NCBI RefSeq assembly: GCF_000738675.1
Contig: NZ_JPUX01000001.1
Span: 124,001 to 188,000 of the forward strand
DNA from: Serratia nematodiphila DZ0503SBS1
Lineage (GTDB): Bacteria > Pseudomonadota > Gammaproteobacteria > Enterobacterales > Enterobacteriaceae
DNA length: 64,000 nt
Direction of reading: 5' to 3'
In this document: one piece after another, positions 1 to 8,753 of the stretch
Layout of the letters: every line of letters starts with the position of its first letter
Numbering within the stretch: position 1 is the stretch's first letter
Position numbers and translations under genes: made by a program
Notes under the pieces: generated by a model
What the model was told of the DNA's origin: nothing
Databases searched by the model: none
What the model saw: the letters and a program-made list of their open reading frames with translations, nothing else

Positions 1-45
1 GTCAACGTGGGCAATAATGGCGATGTTACGCAAATTTTCGATCAC
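1..45 (-). CDS. typA: BipA/TypA ribosome-associated GTPase, N-terminal fragment
   Basis: Only the first 15 codons are in the window; the gene continues beyond base 1. Reading from a GTG start gives VIENLRNIAIIAHVD, the conserved beginning of TypA/BipA, a translational GTPase related to EF-G that assists ribosome assembly and stress growth. A GAGG Shine-Dalgarno lies just upstream. It is divergent from glnA, as in E. coli. Confidence 0.9.
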   Translation of the reverse strand, partial: MIENLRNIAIIAHVD

Positions 46-151
46 AGCTTTGCCTCGGGCATTAGAAATAGCGCGCTATTGTACACGTATTAAGCGAGGG
101 ACTAAACAAGATCACAACCATCTCTTATAAACAACCGCGTACCGGTCAGTT

Positions 152-167
152 TGTGATCCCTTTCACG
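152..167 (+). promoter_or_regulatory. CRP-like site upstream of glnA
   Basis: TGTGA, six bases, then TCACG differs from the CRP consensus halves by one base. In E. coli the distal glnA promoter glnAp1 is CRP-activated from this relative position, so the same role is inferred here. Confidence 0.6.
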
Positions 168-195
168 GTGCAAAAAGCCGCAATCGTTGCACTTT

Positions 196-212
196 TGCAC
201 CATTTCAGTGCC
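196..212 (+). promoter_or_regulatory. NtrC enhancer site 1 of glnA
   Basis: TGCACC-ATTTC-AGTGCC is a near-perfect dyad of the NtrC type. Its centre is 140 bp before the predicted sigma-54 start. It lies 32 bp, three helical turns, from the second site, the same spacing as in E. coli. Phosphorylated NtrC bound here would activate the sigma-54 promoter by looping and probably block the distal sigma-70 promoter. Confidence 0.85.
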
Positions 213-227
213 CACGCTCACCCCAAT

Positions 228-244
228 TGCACCATTTCGGTGCA
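228..244 (+). promoter_or_regulatory. NtrC enhancer site 2 of glnA
   Basis: TGCACC-ATTTC-GGTGCA is a perfect 6-5-6 palindrome, centred 108 bp upstream of the inferred sigma-54 start. A further GGTGCA half-site at about 258-263 may be one of the weaker proximal sites known in E. coli. Confidence 0.9.
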
Positions 245-317
245 ATTTATCACTGATGGTGCATACTGTGGTTGGGTAAAACCCGCGCAGAAAGGCGATG
301 AAAGCCTTTTTTAAAAG

Positions 318-334
318 TTGGCACGCTTTTCGCT
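318..334 (+). promoter_or_regulatory. Sigma-54 promoter glnAp2
   Basis: TTGGCAC-N5-TCGCTT places the invariant GG at 320-321 and GC at 332-333, twelve bases apart, as sigma-54 requires. It closely matches E. coli glnAp2 and predicts a start near 344, about 71 bases before the glnA ATG. Confidence 0.9.
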
Positions 335-414
335 TTAGTCTTTTCAAGGCGAAAAAAGCCAGTTCCACAGATTCGTTCCACGACGACGACAATGATAAAC
401 CGGGAGAGTTAAGT

Positions 415-1824
415 ATGTCCGCTGAACACGTTTTGACGATGCTGAATGAGCATGAAGTGAAATTCGTAGACCTGCGTTTCACTGACACCAAGGGTAAGGA
501 ACAGCACGTGACTATCCCGGCTCACCAGGTAAACGCCGACTTCTTCGAAGAAGGTAAAATGTTTGACGGCTCCTCTATCGGTGGTTGGAAGGGCATCAAC
601 GAATCTGACATGGTGCTGATGCCGGACGCCAGCACGGCGGTTCTGGATCCGTTCTTCGAAGAACCTACGCTGATCATTCGCTGTGACATTCTCGAGCCGG
701 GCACCATGCAAGGCTACGATCGCGACCCGCGCTCCATCTCCAAACGCGCCGAAGACTTCCTGCGCTCCTCCGGCATCGCGGACACCGTGCTGTTCGGGCC
801 AGAGCCTGAGTTCTTCCTGTTCGACGACATCCGCTTCGGCAGCAGCATCCGCGGTTCCCACGTGGCGATCGACGACATCGAAGGCGCCTGGAACTCCGGC
901 ACAAAATACGACGGCGGCAACAAAGGCCACCGTCCGGCGGTGAAAGGCGGTTACTTCCCGGTTCCACCGGTCGACTCTTCGCAGGATCTGCGTTCCACCA
1001 TGTGTCTGACCATGGAAGAGATGGGCCTGGTGGTTGAAGCGCACCACCACGAAGTGGCGACCGCCGGTCAGAACGAAGTGGCAACCCGCTTCAACACCAT
1101 GACCAAGAAAGCCGACGAAATTCAGATCTACAAGTACGTGGTGCACAACGTGGCGCACGCCTTCGGTAAAACCGCGACCTTCATGCCGAAACCCATGTTC
1201 GGCGACAACGGTTCCGGCATGCACTGCCACATGTCGCTGTCCAAGAACGGCACCAACCTGTTCGCCGGCGACAAATACGGCGGCCTGTCTGAAACCGCAC
1301 TGTTCTACATCGGCGGCATCATCAAGCACGCCAAGGCGATCAACGCGCTGGCCAACCCGACCACCAACTCGTACAAACGTCTGGTGCCAGGCTACGAAGC
1401 GCCGGTGATGCTGGCTTACTCCGCCCGTAACCGCTCCGCGTCCATCCGTATCCCGGTGGTCGCCAGCCCGAAAGCGCGCCGCATCGAAGCCCGCTTCCCG
1501 GATCCGGCGGCTAACCCATACCTGTGCTTCGCCGCGCTGCTGATGGCCGGCCTGGACGGCATCATCAACAAGATCCACCCTGGCGACGCCATGGACAAAA
1601 ACCTGTACGACCTGCCGCCGGAAGAAGAAGCCGAGATCCCAAAAGTGGCCGGCTCGCTGGACGAGGCGATGGCCGCACTGAACGAAGACCGCGAGTTCCT
1701 GACCCGCGGCGGCGTGTTCACCGACGATGCGATCGATGCCTACATCGAACTGCGCAAAGAAGAGATGGACCGCATTCGCATGACGCCACACCCGGTTGAG
1801 TTCGAACTGTACTACAGCGTCTAA
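415..1824 (+). CDS. glnA: Glutamine synthetase type I
   Basis: Cytoplasmic dodecameric enzyme that makes glutamine from glutamate, ammonia and ATP, the main route of ammonium assimilation under nitrogen limitation. The 469-residue length equals the E. coli enzyme. The N-terminal beta-grasp domain carries DGSSIGGW near residue 51. The catalytic domain follows, and NLYDLPPEE places the adenylylation tyrosine at 398 counting Met, the target of GlnE. The ATG at 415 was chosen over an in-frame upstream ATG because it has a GGGAG Shine-Dalgarno and matches the family start; the upstream extension overlaps the sigma-54 promoter. It heads the glnA-glnL-glnG cluster, and two hairpins after it limit readthrough. 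Confidence 0.98.
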   Translation: MSAEHVLTMLNEHEVKFVDLRFTDTKGKEQHVTIPAHQVNADFFEEGKMFDGSSIGGWKGINESDMVLMPDASTAVLDPFFEEPTLIIRCDILEPGTMQGYDRDPRSISKRAEDFLRSSGIADTVLFGPEPEFFLFDDIRFGSSIRGSHVAIDDIEGAWNSGTKYDGGNKGHRPAVKGGYFPVPPVDSSQDLRSTMCLTMEEMGLVVEAHHHEVATAGQNEVATRFNTMTKKADEIQIYKYVVHNVAHAFGKTATFMPKPMFGDNGSGMHCHMSLSKNGTNLFAGDKYGGLSETALFYIGGIIKHAKAINALANPTTNSYKRLVPGYEAPVMLAYSARNRSASIRIPVVASPKARRIEARFPDPAANPYLCFAALLMAGLDGIINKIHPGDAMDKNLYDLPPEEEAEIPKVAGSLDEAMAALNEDREFLTRGGVFTDDAIDAYIELRKEEMDRIRMTPHPVEFELYYSV

Positions 1825-1833
1825 GTTCTACCC

Positions 1834-1870
1834 GCGCCGTCTGCCCTGGCGGACGGCGCCCACAATTTTT
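1834..1870 (+). terminator. Intrinsic terminator after glnA
   Basis: GCGCCGTC pairs with GACGGCGC, followed by an imperfect T-rich stretch. It starts ten bases after the glnA stop codon. Confidence 0.7.
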
Positions 1871-1904
1871 GTTATCGCTTTTTTGTTGCCGTGGAAACTT
1901 TCAG

Positions 1905-1927
1905 CCCATCTTCGGATGGGTTTTTTT
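1905..1927 (+). terminator. Second terminator or attenuator between glnA and glnL
   Basis: CCCATC-TTCG-GATGGG is a UUCG tetraloop hairpin followed by seven T. It would reduce glnA readthrough into glnL while allowing some co-expression under nitrogen stress. Confidence 0.85.
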
Positions 1928-1989
1928 CTCCACCGTATTTTCTGCAAAACTATTCCATACCGTGTCGATCCCGGATGGAGTAGGATAGA

Positions 1990-2006
1990 TGCACTAAAAA
2001 GGTGCA
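1990..2006 (+). promoter_or_regulatory. NtrC operator at the glnL promoter
   Basis: TGCACT-AAAAA-GGTGCA is an NtrC-type dyad 13 bases before the glnL ATG. In E. coli the equivalent site lets NtrC repress glnLp, so this is inferred to be the autoregulatory operator. Confidence 0.85.
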
Positions 2007-2018
2007 GGAGTCTGCTGT

Positions 2019-3068
2019 ATGGCAACTGGCAAGCTGCCCGATGCTGGGCAGATCCTCAATTCACTCATCAACAGCATCCTGCTGTTGGATGACTCTCTGG
2101 CGGTTCACTACGCCAACCCGGCGGCACAGCAGCTGCTGGCGCAAAGCTCCCGCAAGCTGTTCGGCACGCCGCTGCCCGATTTGCTCGGTTATTTTTCGCT
2201 GAACGTCTCTTTGATGCGCGAAAGCCTGCGCGCCGGGCAGGGCTTCACCGACAACGAAGTGACTCTGGTGGTCGACGGCCGCGCGCATATCCTTTCCCTG
2301 ACCGCTCAGGCGCTGCCGGAAGGCTATATCCTGGTCGAACTGGCGCCGATGGACAATCAGCGCCGCCTGAGCCAGGAACAGCTGCAGCATGCCCAACAGG
2401 TGGCGGCCCGCGATCTGGTGCGCGGTTTGGCGCACGAAATTAAAAACCCGCTGGGCGGCCTGCGCGGCGCGGCGCAGCTGCTGGCCAAGGCGCTGCCCGA
2501 TCCGGCGCTGACCGAATACACCAAGGTGATCATTGAGCAGGCCGATCGGCTGCGCAATCTGGTGGATCGCCTGCTCGGACCGCAGCGGCCCGGCCAGCAC
2601 ATCACCCAGAGCATCCATCAGGTCGCGGAGCGCGTCTGCCAGCTGGTGTCGCTGGAAATGCCGGATAACGTCACGCTGGTGCGCGACTACGATCCGAGCC
2701 TGCCGGAAATGGCCCACGACCCGGATCAGATAGAACAGGTGCTGCTGAACATCACCCGCAATGCGCTGCAGGCGCTGGGTGAGGCGGGCGGCACCATCAC
2801 GCTGCGCACCCGCACCGCGTTTCAGATAACGTTGCACGGCACCCGCTATCGCCTGGCGGCGCGCATTGACGTCGAAGACGACGGCCCCGGCGTGCCGGCG
2901 CAGCTGCAGGACACGCTGTTTTACCCGATGGTCAGCGGCCGTGAAGGCGGTACCGGCCTGGGATTATCCATCGCCCGCAATCTGATCGATCAGCATTGCG
3001 GAAAAATTGAGTTCAACAGTTGGCCAGGTCATACCGAATTCTCGGTCTACCTGCCCATTCGTCAGTGA
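2019..3068 (+). CDS. glnL: Nitrogen regulation sensor histidine kinase/phosphatase NtrB
   Basis: Cytoplasmic kinase/phosphatase that phosphorylates NtrC under nitrogen limitation and, with PII, dephosphorylates it in excess. It has 349 residues and no membrane segment. An N-terminal PAS-like sensor region of about 125 residues precedes the dimerisation helix with the phospho-acceptor His139 in [11 protein letters not shown]. The HATPase domain follows, with NITRNALQA (N box), DDGPGV (G1) and GTGLGLS (G2). The start is an ATG just downstream of the NtrC operator. It lies eight bases before glnG, with which it is probably co-transcribed. Confidence 0.97.
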   Translation: MATGKLPDAGQILNSLINSILLLDDSLAVHYANPAAQQLLAQSSRKLFGTPLPDLLGYFSLNVSLMRESLRAGQGFTDNEVTLVVDGRAHILSLTAQALPEGYILVELAPMDNQRRLSQEQLQHAQQVAARDLVRGLAHEIKNPLGGLRGAAQLLAKALPDPALTEYTKVIIEQADRLRNLVDRLLGPQRPGQHITQSIHQVAERVCQLVSLEMPDNVTLVRDYDPSLPEMAHDPDQIEQVLLNITRNALQALGEAGGTITLRTRTAFQITLHGTRYRLAARIDVEDDGPGVPAQLQDTLFYPMVSGREGGTGLGLSIARNLIDQHCGKIEFNSWPGHTEFSVYLPIRQ

Positions 3069-3076
3069 GGTTTGCA

Positions 3077-4489
<1,413 letters not shown>

Positions 4490-4547
4490 GAACGGGGTGG
4501 ATGATGAAAAACGCAGTCCGGCGCACAAAAAAACGCCAACCACAGAC

Positions 4548-4575
4548 TTTACAGCCGGCGCGGGCGCAGTATGAT
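4548..4575 (+). promoter_or_regulatory. Putative sigma-70 promoter of yshB
   Basis: TTTACA, a 16-base spacer, and TATGAT lie 26 bases upstream of the yshB ATG. No transcript data are available, so this rests on sequence match alone. Confidence 0.5.
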
Positions 4576-4601
4576 CGTGTCGCACACTCTGGAGGTTGAC
4601 G

Positions 4602-4724
4602 ATGCTGGACTCATTCATCGTATTCATTTCTCAGGGCGCGGAGCTGGGCTCCGCCGCCAGCCACACCCCGCAGGCGGCGGTCGCCGCGGTGTTGTGCGCC
4701 GCGCTGATTAACTTCTTCAGTTAA
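4602..4724 (+). CDS. yshB: Small membrane protein YshB
   Basis: A 40-codon gene between glnG and hemN, the same place as E. coli yshB. The start has a strong GGAGG Shine-Dalgarno six bases before the ATG. The protein begins MLDSFIVFIS, has a short polar linker ending in SHTPQAAVAAVLCAAL, and finishes NFFS. The SHTPQ(T/A)AVAAVLCAA core is very close to E. coli YshB (36 residues, recalled from memory). It is hydrophobic enough for one membrane segment. The molecular role is not established; work in Salmonella has linked YshB to intracellular survival. A terminator follows directly. Confidence 0.88.
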   Translation: MLDSFIVFISQGAELGSAASHTPQAAVAAVLCAALINFFS

Positions 4725-4754
4725 AAAAACAGCCGCATCAGCGGCTGTTTTTTC
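4725..4754. terminator. Bidirectional terminator between yshB and hemN
   Basis: AACAGCCGC-ATCA-GCGGCTGTT with an A-run before it and a T-run after it can terminate both convergent genes. Confidence 0.85.
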
Positions 4755-4758
4755 ATCC

Positions 4759-6132
4759 TCAGATCACCCGAGAGAACTGCTGGCTGCGCGCCTGTTGCCG
4801 CAGATAGCGGTCGAAGCACATGCAAATATTGCGGATCAGCAAGCGCCCGCGCGGCGTGACGCGAATGCCCTGCTCGTCGCGCTCCACCAGCCCATCGCGT
4901 TCAAACGGCGCCAGCAGCTGCAGGTCTTCGGCGAAGTAAGCGGTGAAATCGATGCCGTATTGCCGTTCGAGCGGCTGATACGCCAACCGGAAGTTGCAGA
5001 TCAGGGTTTTGATCAGATCGCGCCGCAGGCAATCGTCGTCCGTCAGCGCCAGCCCGCGCCACAGGGCGTTGCCCTGCGCCGGTACGCTCTCATAGTAATG
5101 CTTCAGCTCTTTCTGATTCTGCGCATAGCTGTCGCCGAGCATGCTGATGGCCGACACACCCAACCCCAGCAGATCGCTGTCGCCCTGGGTGGTGTAGCCC
5201 TGGAAATTGCGGTGCAGCTTGCCTTCGCGTTGCGCAATCGCCAGCTCATCGTCCGGGCGTGCAAAGTGATCCATACCGATGAACTGATAGCCGGCGTCAG
5301 TCAGGAACGCGATGCTCTGCTGCAGGATATCCAGCTTCTGCTGCGCGCTGGGCAGATCGGCGTCTTTGATTTTGCGCTGGGCGGCGAATAAATTCGGCAT
5401 ATGCGCGTAGTTGAACACGCTGAGGCGATCGGGATTCAGTTCAGCCACCCGCTGCAGGGTGAAGGCGAAGCTTTCCGGCGTCTGTTTCGGCAGGCCGTAG
5501 ATCAGATCGATATTGGTCGAGCGGAAGCCCAGCGCTTTGGCCCGCTCGATCAGGGCGAAAATGAAGGCTTCATCCTGCTCGCGGTTGACCAACTGCTGCA
5601 CCTGCTTGTTGAAATCCTGCACCCCCATGCTCAAACGGTTAAAGCCTTCGGCGCGTAAATGATCGAGCACATCCAGCGCTATCTCGCGCGGATCGACTTC
5701 GATCGACATCTCCGCATCGGGCAGAAAATCAAAATGTTCGCGCAGCACCGCCACCAGCCGGCTGATTTGCGCTTTATCCAGATAGGTTGGCGTACCGCCG
5801 CCCCAGTGCATCTGGCCAACCTTGCGGCCGGCGAACAGCGGCGCACGGCTGGCGATCTCTTGCGCCAAAACGTTCAGGTATTCGTCGGCCTTGTGCGTCT
5901 GGCGCGTCACCAGCTTGTTGCAGCCGCAGAAGTAGCACAGCTTATGGCAGAAAGGGATATGCACATACAGCGACAGCGGGCGCTCAGGGTAGCGCACCGC
6001 GGCGCGTTGAAACGCCGCTTCGTCGTAGCGCTGGTTAAACTCGAGCGCCGTGGGGTATGAGGTATAACGCGGCCCTGAGTAGTTATATTTTTGGATCAGG
6101 GCCAAATCCCAGACAATCGTCTGCTCTGACAT
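4759..6132 (-). CDS. hemN: Oxygen-independent coproporphyrinogen III dehydrogenase
   Basis: Radical-SAM enzyme that decarboxylates two propionates of coproporphyrinogen III to make protoporphyrinogen IX in anaerobic haem synthesis. It has 457 residues, the E. coli length. The 4Fe-4S cysteines are C62, C66 and C69 in FCHKLCYFCGC, followed by the SAM-binding GGGTPT motif. The HemN C-terminal domain is complete. The ATG at 6132 was chosen over an in-frame GTG six bases upstream because AGGAG is well spaced from it and the protein then starts MSEQTIVWDL like the family. A possible 57-codon ORF ends two bases before this start. Confidence 0.97.
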   Translation of the reverse strand: MSEQTIVWDLALIQKYNYSGPRYTSYPTALEFNQRYDEAAFQRAAVRYPERPLSLYVHIPFCHKLCYFCGCNKLVTRQTHKADEYLNVLAQEIASRAPLFAGRKVGQMHWGGGTPTYLDKAQISRLVAVLREHFDFLPDAEMSIEVDPREIALDVLDHLRAEGFNRLSMGVQDFNKQVQQLVNREQDEAFIFALIERAKALGFRSTNIDLIYGLPKQTPESFAFTLQRVAELNPDRLSVFNYAHMPNLFAAQRKIKDADLPSAQQKLDILQQSIAFLTDAGYQFIGMDHFARPDDELAIAQREGKLHRNFQGYTTQGDSDLLGLGVSAISMLGDSYAQNQKELKHYYESVPAQGNALWRGLALTDDDCLRRDLIKTLICNFRLAYQPLERQYGIDFTAYFAEDLQLLAPFERDGLVERDEQGIRVTPRGRLLIRNICMCFDRYLRQQARSQQFSRVI

Positions 6133-6134
6133 GC

Positions 6135-6308
6135 TCACTCCTTCCGATATCTTTTTCTACCGGGCCGGGAGAGAGGCGGTTGTCTGCGCTGTCTGGCCAC
6201 GGAAGCGCTGCGAAAACGCGCTTTGCGCTTAGACAGCCGCCATAGTTTACCGAATAACCACAGCAGATAACACATCAAGAGTAGGGCTATTGTCGGGATC
6301 AGCCACAT
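6135..6308 (-). CDS. Candidate 57-residue membrane miniprotein upstream of hemN
   Basis: An ATG-TGA reading frame of 58 codons fills the gap between yihI and hemN. It begins MWLIPTIALLLMCYLLWLFG, a clear single membrane helix, then a strongly basic tail (KLWRLSKRKARFR and further Arg/Lys to KRYRKE). Its stop lies two bases from the hemN ATG, and the hemN Shine-Dalgarno lies inside its last codons, an arrangement typical of translational coupling. Against it, there is no good Shine-Dalgarno at the usual distance; AAGGA in the end of yihI is about 16 bases away. From memory, some gammaproteobacteria have a DUF2489 membrane-anchored protein at this place, and this could be a shortened relative. 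No function can be assigned. Confidence 0.45.
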   Translation of the reverse strand: MWLIPTIALLLMCYLLWLFGKLWRLSKRKARFRSASVARQRRQPPLSRPGRKRYRKE

Positions 6309-6314
6309 GGCGCG

Positions 6315-6857
6315 TTAAAAGGCGTCCTTCGGGTTACCGCCTTTCAGCAGCTTCAGAATATCTTCCTGCTTCTCTTCTTCTTCTTCGTCGTCTTCATCGC
6401 CCAGCTCGATGCCCAGCACGTCCATCAGCACATCGATACGATCCAGCGTCTTGTCGACATACGCCTGCTCTTGCGCGTTCAGCGTTTCGCCATCGTCGAT
6501 GCGATCCAGCAGCGCGTTCAGGCGTTCGTCATTTTCCAGCTTCGCCAGCTCTTCTTCCGGCGACAGACGCGGTTTCGCTTCGGCCTTTGGCTTCGGCTGC
6601 GGTTTGGCCTTCACTTTGGTTTCGTCGACCACCAGCGCAACCGGCACTTTACTGCCGATACGCGGATCTTTGGCTTCCGCCGCCGATTTGTTTTTCTGGC
6701 TGCCGGACTCGACCTGAGTGCGTGAACCGGAAGCGTGGCCGCGGCGCTTTTTCAGGCGTTTGCGCTCGCGCGCTTCCTGATCGAGCTCCATACGGCTTTT
6801 CTTTTTCGTTTTTGACTTCGCCGCGCTGCCGCGAGGTGCTTTTGATGGCTGGTTCAT
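6315..6857 (-). CDS. yihI: YihI, activator of the Der/EngA GTPase
   Basis: In E. coli YihI stimulates GTP hydrolysis by Der and so modulates late 50S subunit assembly. The 180-residue protein starts [20 protein letters not shown], a basic and probably disordered N-terminal third. A region rich in Lys, Pro and Ala follows, and then an acidic helical C-terminal half ([26 protein letters not shown]) before [19 protein letters not shown]. The composition and these blocks match the family; E. coli YihI has 169 residues. The ATG at 6857 is the first in frame. It lies downstream of csrC on the same strand and ahead of the small ORF and hemN. Confidence 0.92.
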   Translation of the reverse strand: MNQPSKAPRGSAAKSKTKKKSRMELDQEARERKRLKKRRGHASGSRTQVESGSQKNKSAAEAKDPRIGSKVPVALVVDETKVKAKPQPKPKAEAKPRLSPEEELAKLENDERLNALLDRIDDGETLNAQEQAYVDKTLDRIDVLMDVLGIELGDEDDEEEEEKQEDILKLLKGGNPKDAF

Positions 6858-6923
6858 AGCGTGTGCTCTTAGGTATGTAGATTCAGTATAGAATTGCGGC
6901 GGAATCTAGCAGAAAGCGGACAA

Positions 6924-6955
6924 AGAAAAAAGGCGGCAGGTTAAACCTGCCGCCT
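6924..6955 (-). terminator. Intrinsic terminator of csrC
   Basis: A stem of ten or more base pairs with a tiny loop, rich in GGCGGC/GCCGCC, followed on the minus strand by six T. Confidence 0.92.
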
Positions 6956-7299
6956 ATTTCGCACCTTCTTGCGAAGGGTATTCCTGTTACGCGCTCCTTG
7001 CGTACATGCAACATCCCGGTTTTTCCTTCTGCTATAACCGCATTCCCTGCCACTACGTCCTTCATCCTGAAAGGAAAATCGTCCATGGCGCAATCCATTC
7101 GCATCCGCTCTTCCCGAGCGCGCTTCCTGCGGGCATCCAAACTGCCGATACTTCACCATCCGATGTGCCTGCCGCCTATTCCGGTGCGAAAGGGTCACTT
7201 CCTTTTGCGTTCATCCTGGCACTCATTGCACGCCCTGTGCATTCCCTGAGATTTGTCATCCTTCCCGGATGTTCCCTAATCCTGCGCAACCCTGCGTTA
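6924..7299 (-). ncRNA. csrC: CsrC-type CsrA-sequestering small RNA
   Basis: The minus strand carries 22 GGA triplets (my count) within about 376 bases, many inside short hairpins of the AGGA/GGGA type that bind CsrA. It ends in a strong intrinsic terminator: GGCGGCAGGTT pairs with ACCTGCCGCC and is followed by TTTTTTCTTTG, the same tail as E. coli csrC as I recall it. The position between engB and yihI is the csrC locus of E. coli. The RNA would titrate the translational repressor CsrA/RsmA. By length and GGA number it resembles E. coli CsrB (369 nt) more than CsrC (about 245 nt). The 5' end is inferred from the promoter. Confidence 0.9.
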
Positions 7300-7305
7300 A
7301 CGAGT

Positions 7306-7333
7306 ACTTTACGTTATTGTTGCGAAGGCTCAA
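7306..7333 (-). promoter_or_regulatory. Putative csrC promoter
   Basis: On the minus strand TTGAGC, 16 bases, TAAAGT predicts a start near 7299, just before the first GGA motifs. Confidence 0.6.
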
Positions 7334-7373
7334 GGCACCTGACGCCGATTTGACTGACATTTCCACACAACGA

Positions 7374-7393
7374 AAAAACAACATGTTGTTTTT
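7374..7393. repeat. Perfect 20-bp palindrome upstream of csrC
   Basis: Ten bases ending in CAACA are followed by their exact complement starting TGTTG, flanked by A and T runs. It lies about 75-95 bp upstream of the inferred csrC start and about 200 bp before engB. It could be a regulator site or a weak bidirectional terminator. Confidence 0.8.
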
Positions 7394-7524
7394 AAAATAA
7401 AAATAGAAATATCACTTTCGAATAAAGCGACATTACCCGCGATTCGAATGGCAAATGTCTCACAACGTACGGTCGGCTTAACTGTCGTTTTATCGCGCCC
7501 CGCCGCTTAAAAACGGAGAAACAC

Positions 7525-7553
7525 GCCATTTTTACCGCTGATGCAGTTATAAT
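7525..7553 (+). promoter_or_regulatory. Putative engB promoter
   Basis: A consensus TATAAT at 7548-7553 lies 38 bases before the engB start codon. The -35 at the right distance (GCCATT) is weak. Confidence 0.45.
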
Positions 7554-7591
7554 CGCCAACCAGTTAGCCATCCTCACGGAGACGAAAAATT

Positions 7592-8236
7592 TTGACCAGC
7601 AAGAACTACAACTATCATGTGACCCATTTCGTCACCAGCGCACCCGATATTCGCCATCTTCCGGGGGATGCAGGAATTGAAGTCGCCTTTGCCGGCCGTT
7701 CCAACGCCGGTAAATCCAGCGCGCTGAATACGCTGACCAACCAAAAAAGCCTGGCGCGCACCAGTAAGACGCCGGGGCGCACCCAGCTGATCAACCTGTT
7801 CGAAGTGGAAGACGGCATTCGTCTGGTCGACCTGCCGGGTTATGGCTACGCCGAAGTGCCGGAAGAAATGAAGCGCAAATGGCAACGCGCGCTGGGCGAA
7901 TACCTGCAGATGCGCAACAGCCTGAAAGGGCTGGTGGTGCTGATGGATATCCGCCATCCGCTGAAAGATCTCGACCAGCAGATGATCCAGTGGGCGGTCG
8001 ACGTCGGCACGCCGGTGCTGGTGTTGCTGACCAAGGCCGACAAGCTGGCCTCCGGCGCACGCAAGGCACAGCTCAACATGGTGCGTGAAGCGGTGCTGCC
8101 GTTTATGGGGGATATCCAGGTCGAAGCCTTCTCATCGCTGAAAAAGATCGGCGTCGACAAGCTGCGCCAGAAGCTGGACACCTGGTTTAACGAGATCCCG
8201 CCGGAAGTGCTGCCGGAAGAGGACATCGGCGAATAA
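7592..8236 (+). CDS. engB: Ribosome biogenesis GTPase EngB (YihA/YsxC)
   Basis: Essential TRAFAC-class GTPase needed for 50S subunit assembly. It has 214 residues and a single G domain: G1 GRSNAGKS at residues 35-42, G2/switch [11 protein letters not shown]3 DLPGYGYAE, and G4 TKAD. The start is the rare codon TTG at 7592, supported by a GGAG Shine-Dalgarno and by protein similarity running right to the N terminus ([16 protein letters not shown]). From memory E. coli also uses TTG here. It is divergent from csrC and convergent with Spot 42 and polA. Confidence 0.97.
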   Translation: MTSKNYNYHVTHFVTSAPDIRHLPGDAGIEVAFAGRSNAGKSSALNTLTNQKSLARTSKTPGRTQLINLFEVEDGIRLVDLPGYGYAEVPEEMKRKWQRALGEYLQMRNSLKGLVVLMDIRHPLKDLDQQMIQWAVDVGTPVLVLLTKADKLASGARKAQLNMVREAVLPFMGDIQVEAFSSLKKIGVDKLRQKLDTWFNEIPPEVLPEEDIGE

Positions 8237-8253
8237 GCCCTGATCGCACGTTT

Positions 8254-8283
8254 GAGCCGATGTCTTACCGCATCGGCTTTTTT
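8254..8283 (+). terminator. Terminator after engB
   Basis: AGCCGATG pairs with CATCGGCT across an eight-base loop and is followed by a run of T. Confidence 0.88.
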
Positions 8284-8471
8284 ATGCCCGCAGATCGGCC
8301 GCAGGCGGGATTTTTTGTTATCTAATTACACTTTTGAAATAAAGCCATCATAAAGACTTATTGCCAAAACGGGCTTGTCTCGCCGAATTACGCGGATTGA
8401 GGGAGCGGAAGCTGAAATGAAAAGCGAGGCCGAGCGATAGGAAAAACGTATGGTTTGCTGCTGTTTTTACA

Positions 8472-8580
8472 ATAAAAAACGCCCCAGTCAATACTGACTG
8501 GGGCGGCTAAATATTCAGCCAAATCCGATTACGTGAAGTAAAAGGTCTGAAAGATAGAACATCTTACCTCTGTACCCTAC
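8472..8580 (-). ncRNA. spf: Spot 42 small RNA
   Basis: The minus strand reads GTAGGGTACAGAGGTAAG at its 5' end and ends with GCCCCAGTCA-atact-TGACTGGGGC plus a T-run. Apart from the terminator loop it is almost identical to E. coli Spot 42 (109 nt). This Hfq-dependent RNA base-pairs with galK and other catabolic mRNAs and is repressed by CRP-cAMP in E. coli. Its location between engB and polA is conserved. A TAGAGT -10 element lies at 8588-8593; I do not see a convincing CRP site. The 187 bases between the engB terminator and spf show nothing else. Confidence 0.96.
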
Positions 8581-8753
8581 GCCTGTAACTCTACATCATT
8601 TTTTCGCAGGGAAAAAGAATTTTTTGTAGTTTACTTACACAATTTGCGGCGCAAGAACGGCGAAGTTGGGGAAACTATCGCCGCATCTTGTAGCTTAATT
8701 ACGAAAAGTGCTTAGCTTCTCGCCAGTTAGCGCATACGGCGATAACCCGGCGA

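Noticed and set aside
409..1791. A 460-codon open frame on the minus strand across glnA
   Set aside because: It is the antisense shadow of glnA in GC-rich codons, full of His, Arg and Val with no family features. The sense frame is unmistakable.
7081..7290. Repeated TCC/ATCC motifs considered as a CRISPR-like or tandem repeat array
   Set aside because: The units are three to five bases with irregular spacing and no spacers; they are CsrA-binding GGA motifs.
6998..7353. Two open frames on the plus strand opposite csrC
   Set aside because: They are the complement of the GGA-rich csrC RNA, which explains the repeated TCC pattern and Ser/Pro-rich translation.
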